Assembly (NCBI GenBank): GCA_020860385.1
Contig: JAJBUK010000043.1
Span: 1 to 64,000, forward strand
DNA: 64,000 nt
Origin: Clostridiales bacterium
GTDB lineage: Bacteria; Bacillota; Clostridia; Oscillospirales; Oscillospiraceae
Direction of reading: 5' to 3'
The position numbers were made by a program, and so were the translations under genes. Below the pieces are notes generated by a model. That model had not been told where the DNA came from and did not search any database. It saw only the letters and a list, made by a program, of their open reading frames with translations. Positions 31,129-41,314 of the stretch are shown piece after piece. Each line of letters starts with the position of its first letter. Position 1 is the first letter of the stretch.

Positions 31129-31257
31129 TAAACTGTGTTAGGACAATTCTAGGGGAATGCCCCAAAAGCCGTCGGATGCTGCGGGAAGATTCCTGGATAC
31201 CGACCCGGTAGGCGGGAAATACTAGAGGCATATTTCCTGCTAAAGAGGTAGTTGTGT

Positions 31258-32028
31258 ATGCAAAGCAAGGTAGAGATTTGCGGCGTCAACACGTCCCGGT
31301 TAAAGGTCTTAAAGACCGAGGAAATGGTGGCGCTGATGGAGCGCATTCAGGAGGGGGATGAGGATGCCCGGCAGAAGATGATAGAGGGCAACCTGCGACT
31401 GGTGCTGTCGGTGATTCAACGGTTCGCGGGGCGGGGGCAGAACATGGACGATTTGTTCCAAATCGGCTGCATCGGGCTTATCAAGGCGATAGACAACTTT
31501 GACCCCAAATTTCTGGTAAAATTTTCCACCTATGGGGTGCCGATGATTGCCGGGGAGATCCGCCGCTTCCTCCGGGACTCCTCCACCATGCGGGTGTCCC
31601 GCTCCGTCCGGGACACCGCCTATCGCGTCCTCCAGGCCAGGGAGGCTTACCTCAATGAGCATCAGGCGGAGCCGTCCATTGACCAAATCGCGAAAATGCT
31701 GGAGCTGAAACGGGAGGAGGTGGTGACGGCACTGGACGCCATCGCCGACCCGGTGTCCCTGTACGACCCGGTGTACTCCGACGGGACGGACACGGTCTGT
31801 GTCATGGATCAGGTGCGGGACGAGAAGAATACGGACGAGCGCTGGCTGGAGCATATCGCCCTCCGCGAGGCCCTGTCGCGGCTTCCAGACCGGGAGCAGC
31901 ATATTTTGGACCTGCGCTTCTTCCAGGGCAAGACCCAGGTGGAGGTGTCCGCCGAGGTGGGCATCTCTCAGGCCCAGGTGTCCCGGCTGGAGAAGAGTGC
32001 CATCAACCAGATACGAAAGTGTATGTAG
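31258..32028 (+). CDS. sigG: RNA polymerase sporulation sigma factor SigG
   Basis: MQSKVEICGVNTSRLKVL, NLRLVLSVIQRFAGRGQNMDDLFQIGCIGLIKAIDNFD, KFSTYGVPMIAGEIRRFLRD, C-term region 4. Confidence 0.94.
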   Translation: MQSKVEICGVNTSRLKVLKTEEMVALMERIQEGDEDARQKMIEGNLRLVLSVIQRFAGRGQNMDDLFQIGCIGLIKAIDNFDPKFLVKFSTYGVPMIAGEIRRFLRDSSTMRVSRSVRDTAYRVLQAREAYLNEHQAEPSIDQIAKMLELKREEVVTALDAIADPVSLYDPVYSDGTDTVCVMDQVRDEKNTDERWLEHIALREALSRLPDREQHILDLRFFQGKTQVEVSAEVGISQAQVSRLEKSAINQIRKCM

Positions 32029-32250
32029 CGCAGTGAAAGCGCGGCTACAGACTATGCTACAGGCCGGAAAGGCGGGCGGCATCTTTCCGGCCTGTTTTTG
32101 TTTTGCACGCACAAACTGCCTAAAAGGATGGGAGGAAAACTGCCCAAAGTCGCTGAAATTGGGATTGTTTTTTGACAGCGTTTGGGGTATATTAGGATGC
32201 GCAAAAATGGGGGCCTGTACTGACTATGCGGCCCCGGAGTAGGAAGTTGA

Positions 32251-33552
32251 GTGACCATGTCTGTCCTGTTGTCCATTTCCATCGCCGTGCTGGCCGGGCT
32301 GCTGATGACCCGGGTGTTCAAGCCCTTCAAGCTGCCCTCCGTCACGGCCTATCTGATTGCCGGTGTGCTGATCGGCCCCTATGGCCTGGGGGCCCTCCAC
32401 ATCAGCGGCCTGGGATTTACCTCTGCCGAGGCGGTCAGCAAGCTCTCCCTGATTTCTGAGGTGGCGCTGGGCTTTATCGCCTTCTCCATCGGCAACGAAT
32501 TTCGGCTCAAGAGCCTGAAGGCCACCGGGCGGCAGGCGGCGGTCATCGGCGTGGTGCAGGCCGTCGCCGCCACGGCTCTGGTGGATGTAGCGCTGCTGGT
32601 GGTACATACCATGATGCCGGAGAAGCTGTCCGTGGCCCAGGCCATCACCCTGGGGGCCATCGCCACTGCCACTGCCCCTGCCGCCACCCTGATGGTGGTG
32701 CGGCAGTACAAGGCCAAGGGGCCGCTGACCGACCTGCTGCTGCCCATCGTGGCGCTGGACGACGCGGTGGGCCTGGTGGTGTTCGCCGTGTCCTTCGGCA
32801 TTGCCAAGACGCTGACCAGCGGCGTGGTGGATTTCTTCTCCATCCTGGTGAACCCGCTGATTGAAATCGCCGCGTCCCTGGCCCTGGGGGCGGTCATGGG
32901 CTGGCTGCTGACCCAGTTGGAAAAGCTGTTCAACTCCAACACGAACCGGCTGAACCTGACCATCGCCTTTGTCTTCCTCACCGCCTCCCTGGCCATGATT
33001 GAGGTGGAGGTGGGGCCGGTGACCATCGGCTTCTCCTCTCTGCTGGTGTGCATGATGCTGGGGACGGTGTTCTGTAACCTCTGCCCCCTGTCTGACGACC
33101 TGATGGCCGCCTCCGACCGGTGGACGTCGCCCCTCTTCGCCCTGTTCTTCGTTATCAGCGGCGCGGAGCTGGAGCTGAGTGTGTTTACCGACGCCGCCAT
33201 CGTCTGCATCGGCCTGGTGTATATCGCGTTCCGCTCCGCAGGCAAGTACCTGGGGGCCTATGCCAGCGCAAAGTGGACGAAGTGCGCCCCCAACATCTGC
33301 AAGTATCTGGGCATTACGCTGCTGCCCCAGGCGGGCGTGGCGCTGGGCATGTGTACCACCGCCATGCAGCTGGGGGATGCGGGGACGCTGATTCGCAATA
33401 TCACGCTGTTCTCCGTGCTGGTTTATGAGCTGGTGGGGCCGCTGCTGACCAAGCAGGCGCTGACCAAAGCGGGAGATATCCAGCCGAAGTCGGAGGAGGT
33501 CATCAATCGCCGCCAACGGAAGCTGGAGGCCGCCAGGGAGAAAAAGGAATAA
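32251..33552 (+). CDS. cation:proton antiporter (CPA2-type Na+/H+ exchanger)
   Basis: 12-13 TM pattern; LIAGVLIGPYGLG, DDAVGLVVF, GGxALGMCTTAMQLGDAG-like segment. Confidence 0.87.
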   Translation: MTMSVLLSISIAVLAGLLMTRVFKPFKLPSVTAYLIAGVLIGPYGLGALHISGLGFTSAEAVSKLSLISEVALGFIAFSIGNEFRLKSLKATGRQAAVIGVVQAVAATALVDVALLVVHTMMPEKLSVAQAITLGAIATATAPAATLMVVRQYKAKGPLTDLLLPIVALDDAVGLVVFAVSFGIAKTLTSGVVDFFSILVNPLIEIAASLALGAVMGWLLTQLEKLFNSNTNRLNLTIAFVFLTASLAMIEVEVGPVTIGFSSLLVCMMLGTVFCNLCPLSDDLMAASDRWTSPLFALFFVISGAELELSVFTDAAIVCIGLVYIAFRSAGKYLGAYASAKWTKCAPNICKYLGITLLPQAGVALGMCTTAMQLGDAGTLIRNITLFSVLVYELVGPLLTKQALTKAGDIQPKSEEVINRRQRKLEAAREKKE

Positions 33553-33689
33553 CGCCGAAACGGAATGCGGCAGCTGCGGGACAAACGCGGCTGCCGCGCT
33601 TTTTATTTTTGACAGAACGCCGAAAAAACAGGTGACGAAGCTGGAAAATTATGTTATACTAAAATGAGTTACGATATGGAGGGCAGGCC

Positions 33690-34418
33690 ATGAGCGCGGA
33701 ACGGGTGGATAAGCTGTTGGCCAGCACAGGCCGGTTCAGCCGAAAAGAGGTCAAGGAGCTGATTCGCAGGCGGCAGGTCTCCGTCAACGGCGCGCTGGTG
33801 CTTCGTCCGGAGACGAAGGTGGAGCCGGAGGGAGCGGTGCTCCGGGTGGCGGGGGAGGAGATTCCCTGCGGGGGCTACACCTACCTCATGTTGAACAAAC
33901 CCGCCGGTGTGCTGACCGCCACAGAGGATCGCCGCCAGACCACGGTGCTGGACCTCCTGGCCCCGGAGCTGCGCCGCCGGAAGCTGGCCCCGGTGGGTCG
34001 GCTGGATAAGGACACGGAGGGGCTGCTGCTCCTGACCAATGACGGGGTCATGGCCCATCGGCTGCTGTCCCCCAACTATCATGTGGACAAGGTGTACCTG
34101 GCCGAAACGGAGGGCACGGTGGACGCTTCGGATGTGGCCGCATTCGCCGCCGGGCTGACGCTGGGGGACGGCACCCGCTGCCGGCCGGCAGGGCTGGAGG
34201 CTGTGGGGGAGAACCGCTGCCTCGTCACCCTGCGGGAAGGGAAATTCCACCAGGTGAAGCGGATGCTGGCCCAGCGGGGCAAGCCGGTGCGGCGGCTGAA
34301 ACGGCTTGCCATGGGGCCGCTGAGGCTGGACGAATCCCTGGAACCGGGGACGTTCCGCCCGCTGGACGGCCCGGAAATCGCGGCCCTGGCCCGGTGCTGT
34401 GGTTTGCCGGAAGGGTGA
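33690..34418 (+). CDS. RsuA/RluB-family pseudouridine synthase
   Basis: S4 domain RVDKLLASTGRFSRKEVKELIRRRQVSVNG; catalytic PVGRLDKDTEGLLLLTNDG. Confidence 0.94.
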   Translation: MSAERVDKLLASTGRFSRKEVKELIRRRQVSVNGALVLRPETKVEPEGAVLRVAGEEIPCGGYTYLMLNKPAGVLTATEDRRQTTVLDLLAPELRRRKLAPVGRLDKDTEGLLLLTNDGVMAHRLLSPNYHVDKVYLAETEGTVDASDVAAFAAGLTLGDGTRCRPAGLEAVGENRCLVTLREGKFHQVKRMLAQRGKPVRRLKRLAMGPLRLDESLEPGTFRPLDGPEIAALARCCGLPEG

Positions 34419-34453
34419 TTCGTCAAAATTCACAAAAGAAATGAAAAAAAGTG

Positions 34454-34482
34454 TTGAATTTGGGCGGGAAAGAAAGTATAAT
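34454..34482 (+). promoter_or_regulatory. sigma-A-like promoter
   Basis: TTGAAT-N17-TATAAT about 60 bp before the CDS at 34545. Confidence 0.6.
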
Positions 34483-34544
34483 AAGGGCAGCGTTACTGCG
34501 AAGGTAGGATAAGGCGTACTAACTAAGAGAGGAGAGACGCACTC

Positions 34545-35636
34545 ATGTCAAATCGTTTGTTCCAAAGCGTTGTGCTTCAAATGAAGGAGTGTACCGACCG
34601 TGTCATTGGCGTCATCGATGTGGAGGGAAGCGTTGTGGCGTGTAATGACCTCCCCGTGATCGGGGAGCAGTGGCCGGACGCCGTGGAAGCGCTGAACAGC
34701 GAGCGGGATACCGCCCTGATCATCGGCGGCCGCACCTTTAAATCCCTGAGCGGCTGGCGGGCGCAGTTTGACTATGCTGTTTTCGTGCAGGGCGATGATG
34801 AGCAGGCGAAGCTCATCTGCAATATGGCTGCGGTGGCCCTGAACGGCGTCAAAAGCTATTATGAAGAGAAGTATGACAAGGCTGCCTTTGTCAAGAATAT
34901 CATCTCCGACAATATTCTGGCTGGCGACATTTACTCCCAGGCGGAGAAGTTGCACTTCCCGGCGGAGACACCCCGGGCGGTGTTCCTGGTGCGCCCCCTG
35001 GAGGGCGGGGAGAACGGCATTCTGGATACCGTCCAGGCCATGTTCCCCAACCGTCAGAATGATTTTGTGTTCTCCATGAGCGATAATGACGTGGTGCTGG
35101 TGAAGCAGATTCCCGAAGGCTCTACGCCGAAGGACCTCTATAAAATTGCCGCCGGTATTGAAGAAACCATCGACACGGAGCTGAAGCTGAAGGTGGTCAT
35201 TGGCATTGGCACCATCGCGGAGCATATCCGGGAGCTGGCCCGGGCCTACAAGGAGGCTCAGACCGCCATTGACGTGGGCAAGGTCTTTGAGGCGGAGCGC
35301 AGCATCATCAACTATGACAATCTGGGCATTGGCCGCCTGATTTATCAGCTGCCCATCACCCTGTGCGAGATGTTCCTTCAGGAGGTTTTTAAGAAGAACC
35401 CCATTGACGCGCTGGACCAGGAGACCCTGTTCACCATCAACAAGTTCTTTGAAAACAATCTGAATGTGTCCGAGACGGCCAGAAAGCTGTTCGTCCACCG
35501 CAACACCCTGGTCTATCGCCTGGAGAAAATCAAGAAGCTGACCGGCCTGGATTTGAGAGAGTTTGACGACGCCATCACCTTTAAGGTGGCCCTGATGGTC
35601 AAGAAATATCTGGTGAGCCGGGGCATTACGAACTGA
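34545..35636 (+). CDS. CdaR/PucR-type transcriptional regulator
   Basis: C-terminal PucR HTH NVSETARKLFVHRNTLVYRLEKIKKLTGLDLREFDDAITFKVALMV. Confidence 0.85.
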   Translation: MSNRLFQSVVLQMKECTDRVIGVIDVEGSVVACNDLPVIGEQWPDAVEALNSERDTALIIGGRTFKSLSGWRAQFDYAVFVQGDDEQAKLICNMAAVALNGVKSYYEEKYDKAAFVKNIISDNILAGDIYSQAEKLHFPAETPRAVFLVRPLEGGENGILDTVQAMFPNRQNDFVFSMSDNDVVLVKQIPEGSTPKDLYKIAAGIEETIDTELKLKVVIGIGTIAEHIRELARAYKEAQTAIDVGKVFEAERSIINYDNLGIGRLIYQLPITLCEMFLQEVFKKNPIDALDQETLFTINKFFENNLNVSETARKLFVHRNTLVYRLEKIKKLTGLDLREFDDAITFKVALMVKKYLVSRGITN

Positions 35637-35745
35637 TTCACAGCGAACGGAAAGCTGCGGAACCTCTTCTGAGGCGAACCGTTCTGGGATTCGGACAGCG
35701 CGCAGGGCGGTTGCGTAAGAGAGTATTATTTGAGGAGGTTACACT

Positions 35746-36129
35746 ATGGAAATCCACGAATCATCGGAAAACTACCTGGAAGCGATCCTGATGGTGAAGC
35801 AGGAAAAGGGCGTCTGCCGCAGCATCGACGTGGTGCGGAAGCTGAACTTTTCCAAGCCCAGCGTTAGCGTGGCCATGTCCAACCTCCGCAAGAGCGGGTA
35901 TATCACCATGGACCAGGATGGCTGGCTGGACCTGACGGATGCCGGCCGGGAGATTGCGGAGCGGATGTATGAGCGGCACACGATTTTAAGCGCTTGGCTT
36001 ATGTCCATCGGCGTGCCGGAGGATACCGCCACGGAGGACGCCTGCCGGATGGAGCATGATATGAGCGTCGTCACCTTTGAGAAAATCAAAGCGTACCTGA
36101 ACAGGCACCGGGACGACGCGGAAAATTAG
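35746..36129 (+). CDS. DtxR/MntR-family metal-dependent regulator
   Basis: MEIHESSENYLEAILMVKQEKGVCRSIDVVRKLNFSKPSVSVAMSNLRKSGYI. Confidence 0.92.
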   Translation: MEIHESSENYLEAILMVKQEKGVCRSIDVVRKLNFSKPSVSVAMSNLRKSGYITMDQDGWLDLTDAGREIAERMYERHTILSAWLMSIGVPEDTATEDACRMEHDMSVVTFEKIKAYLNRHRDDAEN

Positions 36130-36248
36130 GGCCACCCGAAGGGCAGGGGACACAGCCTGACAGGCTCCTTTATTGCAACATAAGAGAACCGCTGCATCAA
36201 TGCGTCTGCGCATTGGTTCAGCGGTTCTTTTTGATTCCCCGGGTTGCC

Positions 36249-36923
36249 CTATTTGAGGCTGTCCTGCGTGCGCAGGGCACGCTGCGCAGTCAGAATCATA
36301 TAAAGCGCCGTTGCGGACAGTATCACGCAGAAGCCGGTCCCGGTGGACACCGTCATTGTCCGGAAAAACGCCTCGTCCGTGCCAAATTGCAGGAGCATGG
36401 CAATTTCCAGCGACAGCATGGAAATCAGGGCGGATGCAAAGCTGATGGCCTTGGAAGCTGCCAGAATGGGGTCGTGTAGGGCGCGATAGCGGTGGAGATT
36501 CCGGATGGCGACGCCTATCTTGGAGAAGGTATAGGCGGCCATTGCGTAAATCAGATAGCCCGCATAGCGGGAACCCTGATGGCCAACGACGGCCAGTACC
36601 ACGATGCCGGATAAAATGAGGTTCAGGAGCAGCAGCAGGACGCCGCAGGCGCGGTATCGCTTCCACTTCTTTTCTTCCAGACTGCCGCCTCCGCGCATAT
36701 CGCGCAGCAGCATCCACCGCATCATCAGCAGAAGAAGGTAGTAGCCTCCCAGCGTCACAAACCAGTACGAGTGATAGTAAATGCCGCAGAGGATTTCCCA
36801 GACGGCATACAGCAAGTTGACCGCCGCTGAGCTGACCAGGGACGCGAAGGCTTTGAGGCGGCTGTCTGACAGGTATCCGTGTATTGCGGGGTGGCTGAGG
36901 AGGATTGCCTTTATCCGTTTCAT
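36249..36923 (-). CDS. hypothetical integral membrane protein
   Basis: Multiple TM segments; adjacent to and co-oriented with a TetR regulator. Confidence 0.65.
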   Translation of the reverse strand: MKRIKAILLSHPAIHGYLSDSRLKAFASLVSSAAVNLLYAVWEILCGIYYHSYWFVTLGGYYLLLLMMRWMLLRDMRGGGSLEEKKWKRYRACGVLLLLLNLILSGIVVLAVVGHQGSRYAGYLIYAMAAYTFSKIGVAIRNLHRYRALHDPILAASKAISFASALISMLSLEIAMLLQFGTDEAFFRTMTVSTGTGFCVILSATALYMILTAQRALRTQDSLK

Positions 36924-36926
36924 TGC

Positions 36927-37505
36927 TCACCGCCGAATGACGCACATGATGATTTTGGCAACATCCTCAACGGAATCCTTGCAGTCTGACCGCAGCCAGC
37001 GCTTCACAATGCCCATCATCCCGTCAATGTAAAAGGCGAGCATATAGCCGCGCTCCTGCTCCGGAACATGATGGCGCGCTAATATCTGGTCAAGGATATC
37101 GCCGAACATAAGGTCATACGTTTTAGAGGTCTGCATGACTTCTGGGTTGGCAAGGACGACCTTGAACACGGTTTTGTGCTCCGATATATAGGTCAGATAT
37201 GGCATCAGGTATTCCGGCGTAATCAGGAACAGCTGCTCCAGCGAAGCGGTCCCGATGCGCTGTTTGAACTCCGAGGCCGTTTCTTTGAAGCACAGGAGGA
37301 ATTGCTGATTCATTTGCTCCACGCACTCCGTCAGCAGATCCCCAATCGTTTCATAGTGAAGATAGAAGGTGGAACGGTTGACCCCGGCTTTTTTGCAGAG
37401 CTCCGTGACCGTGATATATTCGAGTTCCTTCTGCTCCATCAGGGCCAGGAAGGCCTCATCCATCCTCCGGGCGGTGTTGAAATATTTGCTTTCCGATTTT
37501 GTCAT
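36927..37505 (-). CDS. TetR/AcrR-family transcriptional regulator
   Basis: N-terminal HTH FLALMEQKELEYITVTELCKKAGVNRSTFYLHYETIGDLL. Confidence 0.9.
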   Translation of the reverse strand: MTKSESKYFNTARRMDEAFLALMEQKELEYITVTELCKKAGVNRSTFYLHYETIGDLLTECVEQMNQQFLLCFKETASEFKQRIGTASLEQLFLITPEYLMPYLTYISEHKTVFKVVLANPEVMQTSKTYDLMFGDILDQILARHHVPEQERGYMLAFYIDGMMGIVKRWLRSDCKDSVEDVAKIIMCVIRR

Positions 37506-37543
37506 TCCGGTCGCCTCCTGTCTTCCCGGATGATTTGGCTGCG

Positions 37544-37897
37544 TCAGTCTTCGCTGATTTTCCTGGCAAGCTCCATGATTTCAAAGGCGTACTTTTGTTT
37601 CCCCTTTTCCAGCATCCGCTTGTAGATGGGGTAGTTGACCGACATGGCCAGGAGCCCCAGCAGGCCGATGATGATGCCCGCCACCATTGTCGCCCTGGTC
37701 GGCGTACCGATTACTTGCATGGAAAGGCACATCCCGAGTCCGGTCACGAGGGCCCCAACGATGCCAAAGGCATAGGCGAAGACGACGGCCGGCAGCTTCG
37801 CCTTCCGGTCCAGCTTTTTCAAGGCGACGACCTTGGAGGTGTCCTTGGGCGCATACTCGTTGGCGAGGGCTTCTGCGTAAAGTTTGTCTGTGTTCAT
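37544..37897 (-). CDS. hypothetical small membrane protein
   Basis: MNTDKLYAEALANEYAPKDTSKVVALKKLDRKAK + two TM segments. Confidence 0.7.
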   Translation of the reverse strand: MNTDKLYAEALANEYAPKDTSKVVALKKLDRKAKLPAVVFAYAFGIVGALVTGLGMCLSMQVIGTPTRATMVAGIIIGLLGLLAMSVNYPIYKRMLEKGKQKYAFEIMELARKISED

Positions 37898-38090
37898 TCT
37901 GATGAACCTCCTTTGTTTGGATGCTTTTATGATAAGAGGTTCGTGAGGGAAATGGAACAACACGCATTGCCCACCGTGTCGGTTTCAGATGGTTTTGATG
38001 TGAATGACCTTGCGCCCCGCCGCTGCGTTCTATTTTGCAGCATTGCGCATACACTGTGGAGAGAGTTCGGACAGGGTGGAGGCTCAAGGG

Positions 38091-38495
38091 ATGGATGTCA
38101 AACGGGAACGAAACCGCATCAAAAAAGGGAAGGGAACGCGCCGGCCCTGGTATGCCAGGGAGATTCTGCGCCTGTTTGCCGCCCTCGCCGTCGTGCTGGC
38201 CGTTGGGCTGTGCGGCTGGCTGCTGCCGAATGTGGCTGCCCACTGGAAAGCCGCCTGCGAGACGCTCATCCTGTCCCAGACGGATTTCGAGCAGGCCTTT
38301 TCCGACCTGGGGCAGATGATGACGGACGGGGACCTGACTGGCGCGCTGGAGGACTGGTGCGTTGCCGTCTTTGCGCCGCAGACGGCAGACGATGCCGCTG
38401 CCTCCTCCGCCGCAGACGAGGGCAGCGGAGCGGAGCCGGAATCTGTGGAGCCGGAGCCGGAAGGGGATGGAAATGGGCAGATTTCCGAAGCCTGA
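38091..38495 (+). CDS. hypothetical bitopic membrane protein upstream of the SpoIVFB-like protease
   Basis: N-terminal basic region + one TM; overlaps the downstream M50 protease gene. Confidence 0.6.
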   Translation: MDVKRERNRIKKGKGTRRPWYAREILRLFAALAVVLAVGLCGWLLPNVAAHWKAACETLILSQTDFEQAFSDLGQMMTDGDLTGALEDWCVAVFAPQTADDAAASSAADEGSGAEPESVEPEPEGDGNGQISEA

Positions 38496-39075
38496 ACTAA
38501 GCGCCGGAGGCGTTTGGTTTGGCCGCTGCTTCCTGTCCTCCGGCGCTGTCTTTTTGCTGACGCTGTTTTGTATGCTCACCTCAGGGCGGCTGATGTCCGC
38601 CCTGCTGCTCTCCGCCGCCCTCCATGAAGGAGGGCATTTGTGCGCCTGCTGCTGCCTGGGGGTTCGGGTGCGGGCGGTGCGCATCACCTTTTGCGGCGCG
38701 GAACTGCTGCTGGAGGAACTGCAACGGCCCCTCCAGCGGCTTGCGGTGGCCGCTGCGGGGCCGGCAGTTAATCTTCTGTGTGCCTTTGCCGCGGCAGTCT
38801 CCGCCCCGCAGCAGGCGTGGGCGCAGCTTTTTGCCGGGGCGAGTTTGATTCTGGGGCTGTTCAATCTGCTGCCCATCCCACCGCTGGACGGCGGGCGCAT
38901 CCTCCTCGCCCTGCTGGAGCTGGCGGGGCTGGGCGGACGTGCGGAACGGGCCGTTCACGATTGCGTTACGGCGCTGTTGGCGCTGGCCCTGGCGCCGGGG
39001 GCTGCCCTGGCGCTGAAGGGGAACCCTTCGCTGCTGCTGTTGGTGCTGTGGCTGCTGTTCCAGCAGTCGGCTTAA
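38467..39075 (+). CDS. M50-family intramembrane metalloprotease (SpoIVFB/site-2 protease-like)
   Basis: HExxH as LHEGGHLCACCCLG; NLLPIPPLDGGRILLALLE. Confidence 0.85.
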   Translation: MEMGRFPKPELSAGGVWFGRCFLSSGAVFLLTLFCMLTSGRLMSALLLSAALHEGGHLCACCCLGVRVRAVRITFCGAELLLEELQRPLQRLAVAAAGPAVNLLCAFAAAVSAPQQAWAQLFAGASLILGLFNLLPIPPLDGGRILLALLELAGLGGRAERAVHDCVTALLALALAPGAALALKGNPSLLLLVLWLLFQQSA

Positions 39076-41045
39076 GAAGCCTCGTGGAGCAGGCCGCTCT
39101 GGTACGCCTGCACCAGCCGCTCCAGGTCGGCAATGCGGGCGGACTCCTGAACGCCCTCATCGGTCTGGCGCACCAGCACCCGCTGGGGGGCGGTGTAGAT
39201 ATGTTCGCTTTGGCTGTCGATGTCCTCATCGTCCCGGATGGCCTTCTCAGTGCTTTCAAAGGGCTGGTGGGTGCGCAGGGTCAGCCCGCGGCTGTTGGAA
39301 ATGAGGGTGTACCCGGCGATGCCGGTCTTGCTGTGGTAGGCCCGGCAGAAGCCGCCGTCGATGACGATGAGCTTGCCGCCGCCCTTGATGGGGCTTTCCC
39401 CCTCGATGGCCCGCACCGGCACATGGCCATTGATGATGTGGCAGCCGGGGCCGGTGAGGCCGAACTCCTGCAAGATACGCTCCGCCACCTCCGCCGCATG
39501 GGGGCTGTTGATATGGGAGTAGTAGGGATTTTTCACCTCAGCGTGGGTGGACTTGTCAGCAATGTACAGCCGCTCAAAGGTGGTCATGGCGCTGCGCCCA
39601 AAGATGGGGGACAGGGGGCCGCACCAGAGGTACCACAAAAAGTCCTGCCCGGCCTGGCGCTCAGGGCTGCCCTCCGGGGCGAAATAGCCCTGCCTGCACC
39701 GGCGGTCGCAGTAGTCAAACAGCGCCCGGCCACTGTAGGACTGGCCCTTGAAGGCCTCGGCGGCAAACTCGCCTTCCTCGGTCATGGGGACTGCGCCGTG
39801 ATAGAGCAGATTGCCGTTGCAGCAGCTGTACACCGTCCCTTGGGCGTAGAGGAAGCGGATGTGCCGCTGGAGCTTTTCGCTCTGGCGGAAGCCCCGCACC
39901 AGGTCGTTCAGCACTTCCTGCTCCTCACCGGTGAGGGCGCTGGGGCAGGCCGGGTCCACCGTGGGGAAGTCCGTATCCCGGAGGGGATACCGTTTGCCGC
40001 CGCACAGGACGGTCCCGTTTTCGTAGTCGATTTGGTTCAGGTAGTCCCGGCCCTGCATCTGGAAGTCCGGGTTCCGGGTGATGACCTGGGCCTCCACCTT
40101 GCACATCAGGATGGTGACGGCCTTATGCATCCGGGCAATCTCCTCCCAGCGGCCCTGATTGCCGCCGTGGGGCCGCCACAGCGTCACGTCCGACCCGCCG
40201 TAGACCCGCTCCGCCATTTGGTCCAGGGTGCGCAGGCTGATGCCGTAGCCCGTTTCCAGCATCTCCAGATTGTTGTAGGAGAGGGTGGTTTTCAGCACCG
40301 TCAGGATACAGATAGGGCTGCCTGCGGCGGCCCCCATCCACACCACGTCATGGTTGCCCCACTGGATGTCCACATCGTGATACTCCATCAGCTCGTCCAA
40401 AATCAGGTCGGGCCGGGGCCCCCGGTCAAAGAGGTCTCCCACGATATGCAGCCTGTCCACCGCCAGCCGCTTGATGAGCTGGCAGAACCGGGTGATGTAA
40501 GCGTCCGCCCGGTCGTAGCGGATGATGCTTTGAATGATTTCCCGGTAGTAAAGCTGCTTGTCGTGGTCCTCAAAGTGGGCGTGGAGCAGCTCGTCCAGAA
40601 TGTGGGCGCAGCTCTCCGGCAGGCATTTGCGCACATGGGAGCGGGTGTGCTTGCTGGACACCAGGCGGCACAGTTCCACCAGCCGCAGCAGGGTGGTGGC
40701 GTACCACTGGTTCAAATCCTCCTGGCGGGCCTTCAGCTCCGGCAGCTTCTGCTCAGGATAGTAAATCAGGGTGGCCAAATCCGCCCGCTCCCGGGCGGGC
40801 ACGGTGTCGGCAAACAGCTGGTCGATCTTCTCCCGTATGACGCCGGAGGCGCTGTTGAGGATGTGAAGGAACGCCTCATGCTCGCCATGAAGGTCGCTCA
40901 TAAAATGCTCTGTGCCCTTGGGCAGGCGCAGCAACGCTTCGATTCGGATAATCTCACTGGAGGCGGCTGCCACAGTGGGATATTTTTCAGCCAGCAGGCG
41001 CAGATAGCGCAGCTGTTCATCGGTCAATGCTTGCTGGGTGTTCAT
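39072..41045 (-). CDS. fbp: class III (Firmicute-type) fructose-1,6-bisphosphatase
   Basis: FMSDLHGEHEAFLHILNSASG, VGDLFDRGPRPDLILDELMEYHDVDIQWGNHDVVWMGAAAG, INGHVPV. Confidence 0.95.
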   Translation of the reverse strand: MNTQQALTDEQLRYLRLLAEKYPTVAAASSEIIRIEALLRLPKGTEHFMSDLHGEHEAFLHILNSASGVIREKIDQLFADTVPARERADLATLIYYPEQKLPELKARQEDLNQWYATTLLRLVELCRLVSSKHTRSHVRKCLPESCAHILDELLHAHFEDHDKQLYYREIIQSIIRYDRADAYITRFCQLIKRLAVDRLHIVGDLFDRGPRPDLILDELMEYHDVDIQWGNHDVVWMGAAAGSPICILTVLKTTLSYNNLEMLETGYGISLRTLDQMAERVYGGSDVTLWRPHGGNQGRWEEIARMHKAVTILMCKVEAQVITRNPDFQMQGRDYLNQIDYENGTVLCGGKRYPLRDTDFPTVDPACPSALTGEEQEVLNDLVRGFRQSEKLQRHIRFLYAQGTVYSCCNGNLLYHGAVPMTEEGEFAAEAFKGQSYSGRALFDYCDRRCRQGYFAPEGSPERQAGQDFLWYLWCGPLSPIFGRSAMTTFERLYIADKSTHAEVKNPYYSHINSPHAAEVAERILQEFGLTGPGCHIINGHVPVRAIEGESPIKGGGKLIVIDGGFCRAYHSKTGIAGYTLISNSRGLTLRTHQPFESTEKAIRDDEDIDSQSEHIYTAPQRVLVRQTDEGVQESARIADLERLVQAYQSGLLHEAS

Positions 41046-41314
41046 TCAGATTCCTCCTTATTATCGTGCAACGGAACCCAACGCTTGGGAAATGCCCGGC
41101 TGAGCAGACAGGCTCAGCGCCCACATTTTCTTAAGTCCTATCATACCACAGATGGAATGGGTTCTCAATCCGTTTATACAATTTTTTGCGGCGAGGCCAG
41201 GGCACCGCCCCATGCCGCTCAAACGCGGGAGAATGAGAAAAGCCTTGACTTTTGGGGGAAATATGGTATCCTAGCTTTATGGCTTTTTGAAGCAAAGAAT
41301 GTGGAGGAATTACT

